Assembly (NCBI GenBank): GCA_030642185.1
Contig: DAOWOG010000050.1
Coordinates: 1 to 7,271, forward strand
Reading direction: 5' to 3'
DNA: 7,271 bases
Source: Helicobacteraceae bacterium
GTDB taxonomy: Bacteria > Campylobacterota > Campylobacteria > Campylobacterales > Sulfurimonadaceae
This document shows positions 1-6,694 of the stretch, in pieces. A program made the position numbers and the translations under genes. Each line of letters starts with the position of its first letter. Position 1 is the first letter of the stretch. A model generated the notes under the pieces. That model was not told the DNA's origin. It made no database searches and saw only the letters and a list, made by a program, of their open reading frames with translations.

Positions 1-734
1 ATCTTTTGCGAAAAGATATCCAAAATGTAAAAAGCAACCGGTCCCATGACAGTGAGCTGCGGATCAAAAAGGCTGATGGCGGCAACACGAAAAAGTTCCA
101 TCGGGTTAAGCAGTGCCAAGGCAATGATCAACTCCTCGTTCATACGGTTTTGAAGCATCAGGCTGATGAGGGCGATATCGATAAATGCCAGTAGAAATAT
201 CCAGATAAAAAAGGAGATCCCCAGTGCCATTTCGGAAGATTTAACGATCGAAGAGATGAAAAAAGCGATGCCCAAAAAGACCGAACTGAGTGAAAAGAGC
301 AGCCCGGTGTAGAGAAAAAAGATATCCCATGGTACGGCAGCCCCTTTGAATGTACCGTAAACGATAGCGATCACCATCGCCATAAAGACCGGTAAAAACA
401 CGGTGATAAAACGGCCAAAAACTTTACCCCAGTAGTATTGGGCCAGAGAGATGGGAAAGGAGAGCATGTACTCCAGAATATGGCTGTCACGATCACCTGA
501 AATTGATCGAACAGTCGTGATAAGAATAAAGATAGGGAGGATAATAATAGTTACCTGGATATACATCAGGAGCAATCGGCTCAAACCGCTGAATCCCATG
601 ACCTGGGATTCTGTGATTCCGGCAATGAAAAAGAGTGCGATCAGCCCGCCGAATACAAGGGAGTAGATCACAAACCATTTGGCTCGAATGGATTCTTTAA
701 GGTCAAGATAGGCTATAAGTAGCAGGTTTTTCAT
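1..734 (-). CDS. nosY: NosY, ABC-2 type permease of the NosDFY system (3' end cut by the window)
   Basis: The frame opens with ATG at 734 and runs without a stop to base 1, giving 244 residues; NosY proteins are usually about 270, so only some 25-35 residues are missing. Predicted membrane segments lie near 20-39, 57-77, 109-127, 138-160, 168-192 and from 230 on. NosY/ABC-2 traits include the N-terminal IRAKWFVIYS (16-25), the coupling-helix region GDRDSHILEYMLSFPIS (80-96) and NPMELFRVAAI (210-220). NosY is the inner-membrane channel partner of NosF and docks NosD for copper-centre assembly. It starts at the nosL stop (TAATG), with AAGAAGAGA just upstream. No odd features are seen. Confidence 0.92.
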   Translation of the reverse strand, partial: MKNLLLIAYLDLKESIRAKWFVIYSLVFGGLIALFFIAGITESQVMGFSGLSRLLLMYIQVTIIILPIFILITTVRSISGDRDSHILEYMLSFPISLAQYYWGKVFGRFITVFLPVFMAMVIAIVYGTFKGAAVPWDIFFLYTGLLFSLSSVFLGIAFFISSIVKSSEMALGISFFIWIFLLAFIDIALISLMLQNRMNEELIIALALLNPMELFRVAAISLFDPQLTVMGPVAFYILDIFSQK

Positions 735-1207
735 TAGTATCTCTTCTTGTTATTTAGTTCTTCAATCTGGTTGATTCTCTCTATGACTTCTTGATAGTTC
801 AGTATTTCCATCTCGGGCTTTATCTCATTTCTATTTTTATGCGCGCCTATACCATAGGCCATAGGCGTAAGATTGTAGGTGTCATAAAGAGCAGTTCTTG
901 CATCGATCCACTCTCCTGTACTCACATCAGTAATCCAGATGATCGCTTCGTCAGCCCACGCTATATTCTCTTCTTGAAACCACAAAGTAGTACACCCGAT
1001 ATCATCAAACATATAGGAACGTCCTGTTTCAGGATTGATAACCTGAACAGTATGATGACGATCGCTGACGACCATTTTGCAGCGCTCGCACATATCTCTG
1101 TCCCAATGGACTTTATGCAATGCACCAGGATCTCTTTTCTCGCATCCGCTGAAACTGATAGCAAGCAGCAGCGAGAATAGAAAAAGATAGACTTTAGACA
1201 CGCTCAT
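734..1207 (-). CDS. nosL: NosL, copper-binding lipoprotein
   Basis: Starting at the ATG at 1207, the product has 157 residues with a lipoprotein signal ending SFSGC (lipid Cys22). A longer frame from 1375 is possible but would lie inside nosF and put a basic, non-secretory stretch before the signal, so I reject it. Residues 40-45 (CERCKM) form the Cys-x-x-Cys-x-Met element and 66-72 (MFDDIGC) the second conserved block of NosL. NosL is an outer-membrane or periplasmic-face copper chaperone that supplies Cu(I) to the NosDFY/NosZ assembly line. It overlaps nosF by 14 bases and its TAA shares one base with the nosY ATG (TAATG). The second block closely resembles classical NosL, so the call is firm. 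Confidence 0.92.
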   Translation of the reverse strand: MSVSKVYLFLFSLLLAISFSGCEKRDPGALHKVHWDRDMCERCKMVVSDRHHTVQVINPETGRSYMFDDIGCTTLWFQEENIAWADEAIIWITDVSTGEWIDARTALYDTYNLTPMAYGIGAHKNRNEIKPEMEILNYQEVIERINQIEELNNKKRY

Positions 1208-1832
1208 CCGATATGATCGTGCCGAGATCCATATAGATCTGTCGATTGACGATCTCTTTAACTTCCTCAATCCGGTGGGTGACAAAGAGGGCGACCTTGT
1301 TCTCCTCACGTGTTTTAAGCAATCGATAAAAATTATCTCTGGCTTTGGGATCAAGATTGGCGGTTGGCTCATCATAGATCATGATATCACTCTCTTTAGC
1401 CAGAGAGATAGCAATAAGCATCTTCTGTTTCATACCTCCGGAGAGCGTAAAAAAAGATTTTTTCATGTTCGGCTTAAGATCAAGTTCCATCTCATGTGCA
1501 TAATGTTCAATCGCCTCTTTTTTGACGCCGGAACTGCTGCTGACATACCCGATAAGCTCATTAAGACTGAGTTTGATCGGAGGGGGAAGCTGAGGTACAA
1601 AGCTGACATGTCTTAAAATATCGATACGCTCTTTAATCGGATCCATGCCATTGACCCGAACATTTCCGCTATTAGGATGATAATAGCCTAAAATCAGACG
1701 GATCAGGGTTGTCTTTCCGGCACCGTTCGCACCCATAAGGGCGATTGCATCGTTGCGGTTGAATGTTGTTGAGACATTGTCCAAAGAGACGGTTTTGCCG
1801 AATTTTTTAGTGATACCGTTGATCTCAATCAT
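1194..1832 (-). CDS. nosF: NosF, ABC transporter ATP-binding protein for NosZ maturation
   Basis: The 212-residue cytoplasmic ATPase shows all ABC landmarks: Walker A GANGAGKT (34-41), Q-loop Gln81, signature LSGGM (130-134), Walker B IMIYDEP (150-156), D-loop NLD (159-161) and H-loop His186. With the NosY permease and periplasmic NosD it forms the NosDFY complex that energises copper-centre assembly of NosZ. The length is somewhat short compared with roughly 300 residues for many clade I NosF proteins. The start overlaps the nosH stop by 4 bases, and no convincing Shine-Dalgarno is visible, so translation probably depends on ribosomes finishing nosH. The 3' end overlaps nosL by 14 bases. Confidence 0.93.
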   Translation of the reverse strand: MIEINGITKKFGKTVSLDNVSTTFNRNDAIALMGANGAGKTTLIRLILGYYHPNSGNVRVNGMDPIKERIDILRHVSFVPQLPPPIKLSLNELIGYVSSSSGVKKEAIEHYAHEMELDLKPNMKKSFFTLSGGMKQKMLIAISLAKESDIMIYDEPTANLDPKARDNFYRLLKTREENKVALFVTHRIEEVKEIVNRQIYMDLGTIISDERV

Positions 1833-2734
1833 ACAAGGGACTTTAATCTGAAATCAAAATTAAGTGCATCTGCATGGCAGACATCGATACAGCGGCCGCA
1901 GAGTGTACAGTCCGCACCGGTTACAAATTTACGGGTAATCCCTTTTTCACTGTTTTCGGCTTCATGTTTTGCTTTGGTAAGATCCAGAACCTGATTTTCA
2001 AAACAGACATCATGACAGACCATACAGTGATCACAATTATCATTCCACTCAACACGTGTTGCGCTGATCGGTCCAAGCAACCCGTAGGTGGTGCCGACGG
2101 GACAGATATAACGGCACCATGCCCGACGTGAGTAGAATATTTCAATAGCGAGCACAGCAAGTACCCACATCAGACTGACACTCCATCCGTAAGCGATCGC
2201 ACGGCTCATGATACCAACAACGTTAAAGGTCTCGAAGATCAGATAACCACTGGTAAATGCGAGAGTGAGAAAGATGGCCCAGAAGGCATAGCGTACACGA
2301 TGGTCAAAGGTGTGTTGTTTGATGATCTTCTTGCTAACAAGTGCATTATTGATCTTTTCACCGATCTCGCTGAGAAGTCCGTAGGGACAGACCCAGGCGC
2401 AGTAGGTCCGTCCACCGATAAGCAGATAGACGATGACAATGGTCGCCGTACCGATAATCATATTGATATGCAGCTCATAGGTGGCTAAAAACGTCTCCAT
2501 CGTCATAAGGGGGTCGATAAGATGAAAGCCCAGAAAGCGTGAACCGCTGAGTGTCCCCTCAAGGACCTGAATATCGATCGCGAAAGACAAAAAGAAGGTC
2601 AGGTGAATAGCAATGACGGCTACCCATCGCTTGGTTCGGTAGCTCAGCTTATTTTTGCCCTCTTTGGTTTTGGCGATAAAGGTCGATAGAAACGAGGTGT
2701 TTTTTATCGTCGTCCTGTTGTTATACTGATCCAT
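1829..2734 (-). CDS. nosH: NosH, NapH-like membrane iron-sulfur protein (menaquinol oxidation)
   Basis: The protein has 301 residues with four predicted membrane segments (about 37-55, 93-108, 149-168, 183-201). Two CxxxCP motifs (C112/C116 and C207/C211) follow membrane helices 2 and 4, the hallmark of the NapH/NosR family. The C-terminal cytoplasmic ferredoxin part has two CxxCxxCxxxC sets (C234/237/240/244 and C276/279/282/286). NapH-type proteins sit in the inner membrane, oxidise menaquinol and partner with a NapG-type protein, here NosG. The nos neighbours decide NosH over NapH. The start has GGGAGTG upstream. Its final codons overlap nosF (ATGA). The last cysteine of each ferredoxin set is followed by Phe or His instead of the common Pro. 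Confidence 0.92.
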   Translation of the reverse strand: MDQYNNRTTIKNTSFLSTFIAKTKEGKNKLSYRTKRWVAVIAIHLTFFLSFAIDIQVLEGTLSGSRFLGFHLIDPLMTMETFLATYELHINMIIGTATIVIVYLLIGGRTYCAWVCPYGLLSEIGEKINNALVSKKIIKQHTFDHRVRYAFWAIFLTLAFTSGYLIFETFNVVGIMSRAIAYGWSVSLMWVLAVLAIEIFYSRRAWCRYICPVGTTYGLLGPISATRVEWNDNCDHCMVCHDVCFENQVLDLTKAKHEAENSEKGITRKFVTGADCTLCGRCIDVCHADALNFDFRLKSLV

Positions 2735-2752
2735 GATACACTCCCGATATGA

Positions 2753-3229
2753 CTATTGTGCTGCCGCTCTGGCTTCAAATTCCCCGATCTCATCGGCGAA
2801 CTCTTTGAGTTGCGTTTCATTAAGGTTCATTAACAACCCTTTCATAACGATATTCTCTTTTCTGCCGGCTTTGTAATCAAGCAGCTGCTGATAGACAACA
2901 TCGCCTTTCAATCCGATCAGTTTCGGTCCGATGATCCCTTCACCGTTCATACCATGACAAGAAGCACATTTGCTTTTGTAATCTTTGGAGACTTTAAAAC
3001 CGCCGATATTACCGGCTTTCTCCCTCAGTGCTCTGAGCTTATCCTGCTCAATTACGCGATCATCTTTTGCTTTTGGGGCACTGTCTTGTGAAGTTGCCGC
3101 TGTTCTGCTTCCCATATCTTCGATGACATTACCCGCTTCGCCACCGTGAAAAGCTCTGCCCCCCATGGCTGTCATAACCATCAGACCGACAACCAGCAGT
3201 GTCAGTATCCCTACAATAATATTTTTCAT
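2753..3229 (-). CDS. nosC2: NosC2, membrane-anchored monohaem cytochrome c
   Basis: The 158-residue product has an N-terminal hydrophobic segment (about 3-22) lacking a lipobox, so it is either a signal anchor or a cleaved signal peptide. A polar linker (25-75) follows. The cytochrome domain has haem motif CASCH (88-92), then IGPKL (100-104) and candidate distal ligands Met129 or Met134. It is expected in the periplasm as the second small carrier of the NosG-C1-C2-H pathway to NosZ. The start is supported by AAGGAAGG about 7 bases upstream. It begins 13 bases after nosC1 and ends 18 bases before nosH. Similarity to NosC1 across the haem domain points to duplication. Confidence 0.88.
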   Translation of the reverse strand: MKNIIVGILTLLVVGLMVMTAMGGRAFHGGEAGNVIEDMGSRTAATSQDSAPKAKDDRVIEQDKLRALREKAGNIGGFKVSKDYKSKCASCHGMNGEGIIGPKLIGLKGDVVYQQLLDYKAGRKENIVMKGLLMNLNETQLKEFADEIGEFEARAAAQ

Positions 3230-3242
3230 TCTTCCGCCTTCC

Positions 3243-3812
3243 TTACTTTCTCATCTCATTGATCTTGGTATTGAAATTTTCTATCTCGTTAGCCAGTTTT
3301 TCTATTTCCGCATCGCTCATCTGTTTGACAAGTTCCGTCATCAAAACGTTGGCGTTCGGATCAGTTTTGAATTTTCTGATTTTCTCGAAGATAAATTTTG
3401 CATCTTTATTCAGCAGTGACGGTCCGATCACACCGTTGGCATAGTCATTGTGGCAGGCAGAACATTTGACAATGAACTCTTTGCTGAGTCTATCGACCAG
3501 CATACCTATCTCTACACTTTCATAAGGGCTTCGTACCCGTATATTGGCGTCGAGCGTGGTTCTTCTTTTGGTTTCTTCAGCTTTTTTTTCTGTTTTTTCT
3601 TCGGTTTGATAATCATAATAAAAAGATTTCTCTTTGTTTTTATCAACCGCTTGCGCTTTAACCTTCTCTTTGTAAGCATCTACGTTTTTAGAAACTTCAA
3701 TTCCGGATGCAGTGGCGACAGCAGTACTTTCGGAAGTCTGCTCTTTCTCTTTTTTCTCTCCGCATCCGCCCAGGAGCAGTATGAGTGTTAAACTTAAAAA
3801 TATAGTTTTCAT
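3243..3812 (-). CDS. nosC1: NosC1, monohaem cytochrome c lipoprotein
   Basis: This 189-residue protein has a lipoprotein signal ending in LGGC (lipid Cys17). A long Lys/Glu-rich tether (about 19-85) precedes a small cytochrome domain with haem motif CSACH (117-121), an IGPSL motif (129-133) and candidate distal ligands Met158 or Met166. It should be membrane-attached on the periplasmic side and carry electrons from NosGH toward NosZ or NosC2, as described for the clade II module of Wolinella succinogenes. Its start overlaps the nosG stop by 4 bases (ATGA), with AAAGG 9 bases upstream. The C-terminal 70 residues resemble NosC2. Which of the two cytochromes is called C1 follows gene order. Confidence 0.88.
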   Translation of the reverse strand: MKTIFLSLTLILLLGGCGEKKEKEQTSESTAVATASGIEVSKNVDAYKEKVKAQAVDKNKEKSFYYDYQTEEKTEKKAEETKRRTTLDANIRVRSPYESVEIGMLVDRLSKEFIVKCSACHNDYANGVIGPSLLNKDAKFIFEKIRKFKTDPNANVLMTELVKQMSDAEIEKLANEIENFNTKINEMRK

Positions 3813-4564
3813 GAACGTATGCCTTTTTCGTAATAATCTTCATAGGTTAGTCTTGGTTTGACAATAATGGCCGGATTGTCAACAGGACATACCTCTTCAC
3901 AGACGCCGCAGCCTACACAGCCGTCATAGATTTCAGGACGTCTTCCGCCATCTTTATCAGGAACCATTGCAATAGCACTCAGCGGATTGGGAAGCGGGCA
4001 GATATCTGCACACATAGAACACTGCTTGCCTTCAAAGGCATCGACTTTATCCAAAACATCCTGTTCGAGCTGTCTAGTGTTAGGATGCGTATGCATTCTG
4101 TCGATATGTTTTTTTGGAACTGGCGTATTTGTCATCGCTATACAGGCATTTGGAAATTCCAGTACGGCGATACCCATCCTGATATCGGTCGCCTTTTCGG
4201 TGCCATGATCGAGTGCGCCGCTTGGACATGCCAAAACACATGGAACAGCTTCACAGGCATAACAGGCACGTTCACGGGCATCGATGTATGGCGTCCCTTC
4301 TCCTGCTCCTTTGAGCATACCGGCGAGGTGGATAGAGTGATAGGGACAGACCTGCTCGCATTGGCCGCATTTGATGCACAGGCCCAGAAACTTATGTTCG
4401 TCAATGGCTCCCGGAGGCCGTAGACGTGTCTCTTCCGCATTGAGATAAGGTGCACCGACTATCCCGCCGCCGAGTACCAGTCCCAAAACACCCAAGGTTG
4501 AGTACTGGATGAATTCACGTCTCTTTTTTTCTACTTTTTCTACTTTTATTTCTTCTTCTGCCAT
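3809..4564 (-). CDS. nosG: NosG, NapG-like Tat-exported ferredoxin with up to four [4Fe-4S] clusters
   Basis: The protein has 251 residues. A twin-arginine motif, RREFIQ (15-20), followed by a hydrophobic stretch (22-40) indicates Tat export or a Tat-type anchor. Cysteines are grouped as C63/66/69/73, C101/104/109/113, C182/185/189 and C216/219/222/226, plus a lone C141, 16 in all, enough for four [4Fe-4S] clusters. NapG-like proteins pair with NapH-like membrane proteins as menaquinol dehydrogenases. In Wolinella succinogenes NosG belongs to the NosG-C1-C2-H module that sends electrons to NosZ. Its position next to nosC1, rather than a nap operon, supports the name NosG. The start is supported by AAAGGG 6 bases before the ATG. 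Its TGA overlaps the nosC1 ATG (ATGA). Confidence 0.92.
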   Translation of the reverse strand: MAEEEIKVEKVEKKRREFIQYSTLGVLGLVLGGGIVGAPYLNAEETRLRPPGAIDEHKFLGLCIKCGQCEQVCPYHSIHLAGMLKGAGEGTPYIDARERACYACEAVPCVLACPSGALDHGTEKATDIRMGIAVLEFPNACIAMTNTPVPKKHIDRMHTHPNTRQLEQDVLDKVDAFEGKQCSMCADICPLPNPLSAIAMVPDKDGGRRPEIYDGCVGCGVCEEVCPVDNPAIIVKPRLTYEDYYEKGIRS

Positions 4565-4566
4565 GA

Positions 4567-5784
4567 TCAGCCCTTTTCTCGTAATCTTGGTTTTGCATCT
4601 TCGAGTAAAAATATCGGTTCGCTGAACGGTGCCAGTTTGGCCAGAAAATTCAGCAATGAAATAACCGGCGAACCGTAAAAAAACTTTACTTCCGGATTGT
4701 ATAGCCAGAGTTTGTCTGCATATTGATAGACCCTATGCGGTGTATCTCCGATATTGTCACCATCTCGGTCAAATCCGGCATAACTGTCCCAGTAGTTGCC
4801 TTCAAAATCATTATCATTTGTCTTGCTTCCGCGTGAATCATTAACAATATCTTCTATATTGCCCAGCAATGTATTGCCTTTTATTACATTGTTCTCACTA
4901 AGTGAGTGAAAATGAAGGGCTTCTGCATTATAGAGAATTTTGTTGTTTTCGATAAAGTTGTTGGTATCGGGCTCAAACGGCGATCGGTCGATGTAGATCC
5001 CCTGGGCATTATAAAGAACGGTATTGTCTTTGATCGTAAAGTTGGAGACATCTTTCAGTCCGATGCCCATACCGGTTGCTCCCAATGAACTTTTAATGAT
5101 ATTACCTGTAGCGATCGTATCCTGAGAATACATAAAAAAGATGCCGACGGAATTGTATTGGTATCTGTTGTTGTGTACATAGTTTTTTCCGGCGTACATA
5201 AAATGAAGCGAATAGCGGCAATACTCCCCAAAATTTTCCTCGATACGATTGCCGTGGGAGTACCACACTACCATATCGCGGGATTTGATAAGCGAATTTT
5301 TTTGGACCAGGTTATCATTGCTGTACCACAGACGCAGACCATCGCCGCGAAGTCCAAGGTCATAACCTTTGGAGGTGATGGTGTTGTTGCTGATGATCGA
5401 GTTATTGACCATTTGCATGTCGATCCCGAAAAGGCAGTCTGTGATCGTACAGTTTGAGATCTCGCACTGGGAAGCATCGGCGATACTGATTGCCGCATCA
5501 AGTTTTTCGTGCCGTGCACCGCTGTTTGTAATCGTCAGGTTTTTCAGTGTTACATAAGAACTTCGGATCGTGACAACCGTACCTTCACCTTCTCCGTTGA
5601 TGACAACACCATCACTTTTACCTTCGATGGTGATGGGTTTATTGATAATCAGTTTGCCTTTATAAACACCCGGGTTCAGCCGAATAATTGAGCCTGCTTC
5701 TGCATTGTCAATCGCATCCTGAAGAGGCGAAGCGCTAGAAAACGTAAAAAACAGTGCTAAAATCAGGGATATTCGTAATATCAT
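4567..5784 (-). CDS. nosD: NosD, periplasmic copper-site maturation protein
   Basis: The 405-residue product starts with a Sec signal peptide (about 1-18, cleavage near FSSAS). Residues 20-330 consist of irregular right-handed beta-helix repeats of the CASH/NosD type, seen as recurring N-x-I/T and NN-x-I turns such as ISNNTI, IKDNTV and IKGNTL. The C-terminal signature GNYWDSYAGFDRDGDNIGD (329-347) is typical of NosD. NosD works in the periplasm with the NosFY ABC system to assemble the copper centres of NosZ. The length is normal for the family. It lies 5 bases after nosB and 2 bases before nosG. Its Shine-Dalgarno is poor and lies over the nosB stop, suggesting translational coupling. Confidence 0.95.
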   Translation of the reverse strand: MILRISLILALFFTFSSASPLQDAIDNAEAGSIIRLNPGVYKGKLIINKPITIEGKSDGVVINGEGEGTVVTIRSSYVTLKNLTITNSGARHEKLDAAISIADASQCEISNCTITDCLFGIDMQMVNNSIISNNTITSKGYDLGLRGDGLRLWYSNDNLVQKNSLIKSRDMVVWYSHGNRIEENFGEYCRYSLHFMYAGKNYVHNNRYQYNSVGIFFMYSQDTIATGNIIKSSLGATGMGIGLKDVSNFTIKDNTVLYNAQGIYIDRSPFEPDTNNFIENNKILYNAEALHFHSLSENNVIKGNTLLGNIEDIVNDSRGSKTNDNDFEGNYWDSYAGFDRDGDNIGDTPHRVYQYADKLWLYNPEVKFFYGSPVISLLNFLAKLAPFSEPIFLLEDAKPRLREKG

Positions 5785-5789
5785 AAAGC

Positions 5790-6572
5790 CTACTCGCTGC
5801 TCTCTTTAACAGCTTTTTGTTTCGCCATAATGGCTAAAAGCGAGAAGAGTGCGATCAGGAGGATCATATAAAAACCGATGGTCGGATAGGAATGCGTGAC
5901 AAACTGTGCGATCTTTCCGTCGCCGAATACTGTCGGCATAAAAGGCTTGATCTTGAATGCGCCCCAGTCATGCAGGTTGTGTCCGAACCAGTAGAGCCAG
6001 TAGGAGTAGTCCGCTATAAATAGAAACGGCAGGGATACCGGTATAAGCATAAAATAGGTGAATATTTTTGCATTATACGCGATAAAATAGACAATAGCCA
6101 AAGAGAGTGCCAGAAGAGCATAAATACCTATCTCTCTCTCAAGTTTTCCGCCAACCCACATCGGATCCATTCCTACGTAGTGGTTGATGGTATTCATTTC
6201 GTGTACCTCGCCACTATAGCCGTCAAAGTGAAAAAAGACCGGGATCCCCTCCGGAAATGCTTCTTTCGGATAGTTGGGAGCTTCCAATGAGACGGCCCAC
6301 AAAGGCAGTGAAGCAACCCCCAGTTCCGATGATGTCTCAATCATCTGCATCAGATCATTATGGGCAACTTCGGGTGTAGTGGTACTGATATATCTTCCCT
6401 TGCTGTAGAGGTTCCACACTTTTGCCGTAAACGGAGATATCTCATCAACCCTATCATCGTGGACTTTATTTAAAGTACCATGAAAAGCAATCATCGGAAA
6501 GGTAAATGAAAAGGTCAGGATAAGCAGCGCTATAGTTGCGAAGATCTTTGATTTTAAAAAACTTGGATGCAT
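5790..6572 (-). CDS. nosB: NosB-type polytopic membrane protein of clade II nos clusters
   Basis: This 260-residue protein begins at an ATG with a good AAGGA site. It has an N-terminal hydrophobic segment (about 10-30), a large domain (about 31-146) expected outside the cytoplasm, and three more membrane segments (about 147-167, 169-195, 229-249). Notable stretches are FHFDGYSGEVHEMNTINHYV (114-133), rich in His and acidic residues, and a segment at 197-214 (GHNLHDWG, then KIKPFMP) before the last membrane helix. The symbol rests mainly on position between nosZ and nosD, and on size and topology matching NosB of Wolinella succinogenes, which is needed for N2O respiration there but whose molecular task is unsettled. 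It ends 5 bases before nosD. The His/Met-containing motif could bind copper or haem, but that is a guess. Confidence 0.8.
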   Translation of the reverse strand: MHPSFLKSKIFATIALLILTFSFTFPMIAFHGTLNKVHDDRVDEISPFTAKVWNLYSKGRYISTTTPEVAHNDLMQMIETSSELGVASLPLWAVSLEAPNYPKEAFPEGIPVFFHFDGYSGEVHEMNTINHYVGMDPMWVGGKLEREIGIYALLALSLAIVYFIAYNAKIFTYFMLIPVSLPFLFIADYSYWLYWFGHNLHDWGAFKIKPFMPTVFGDGKIAQFVTHSYPTIGFYMILLIALFSLLAIMAKQKAVKESSE

Positions 6573-6578
6573 CGATTT

Positions 6579-6583
6579 TCCTT
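6579..6583 (-). promoter_or_regulatory. Ribosome binding site of nosB
   Basis: AAGGA lies 6 bases before the ATG at 6572. It supports that start and argues against a reading frame from a TTG at 6708 that overlaps the beginning of nosB in another frame. Confidence 0.75.
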
Positions 6584-6604
6584 TTATAAATCTTATTTAT
6601 AAAA
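6582..6604 (-). repeat. 10-base A/T inverted repeat in the nosB leader
   Basis: Perfect 10-base arms at 6604-6595 and 6591-6582 flank a 3-base spacer. The proximal arm runs into the first two bases of the nosB Shine-Dalgarno sequence (AAGGA, 6583-6579). As RNA it would form a weak all-A-U hairpin touching the ribosome site; as DNA it could be a dyad operator. The local A/T richness raises the odds of a chance match. Confidence 0.5.
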
Positions 6605-6618
6605 ACTTTTAACAGAGT

Positions 6619-6624
6619 ATTATA
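6619..6624 (-). promoter_or_regulatory. Alternative -10 element (perfect TATAAT) upstream of nosB
   Basis: The minus strand reads TATAAT within a strongly A/T-rich stretch and would predict a start near 6612. The upstream Crp/Fnr-like box would then sit about 90 bases before the start, near but not exactly at a usual class I spacing. Campylobacterota sigma-70 promoters often show a clear -10 with only A/T-rich sequence upstream, so this is plausible but unproven. Confidence 0.3.
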
Positions 6625-6666
6625 TAAATAAAACTTATAATCTATGATGTTTTCTATATTTAATGT

Positions 6667-6672
6667 ATTGTA
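6667..6672 (-). promoter_or_regulatory. Candidate -10 element (TACAAT) of an internal promoter for nosB-Y
   Basis: The minus strand carries TACAAT, one base off the sigma-70 consensus TATAAT. It predicts a start at an A near 6660 and an 88-base leader before nosB. The activator-like box upstream occupies the -41.5 position and no clear -35 is seen, as expected for a class II activated promoter. A second candidate, a perfect TATAAT at 6624-6619, would start near 6612; because the region is very A/T-rich, such matches also arise by chance. Confidence 0.45.
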
Positions 6673-6694
6673 ACTTAGCTGAAGGGGGTTTTTG

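Noticed and set aside
791..1180. A 129-residue plus-strand frame
   Set aside because: It is antisense to nosL, shows no recognisable motif, and follows the codon pattern of the real gene on the other strand.
1208..1375. A 56-residue N-terminal extension of nosL
   Set aside because: It lies within nosF in another frame, is basic and non-secretory, and would bury the clear lipoprotein signal that begins at the ATG at 1207.
3450..3791. A plus-strand frame rich in Phe and Ser that looks membrane-like
   Set aside because: It is the antisense image of the Lys/Glu-rich tether and haem region of nosC1; Lys/Glu codons read backwards give Phe/Leu/Ser.
1829..4564. Periplasmic nitrate reductase genes napG and napH
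   Set aside because: The proteins are of the NapG/NapH families, but no napA, napB or napD is present and they are embedded between nosD, cytochrome genes and nosF, so NosG and NosH fit better.
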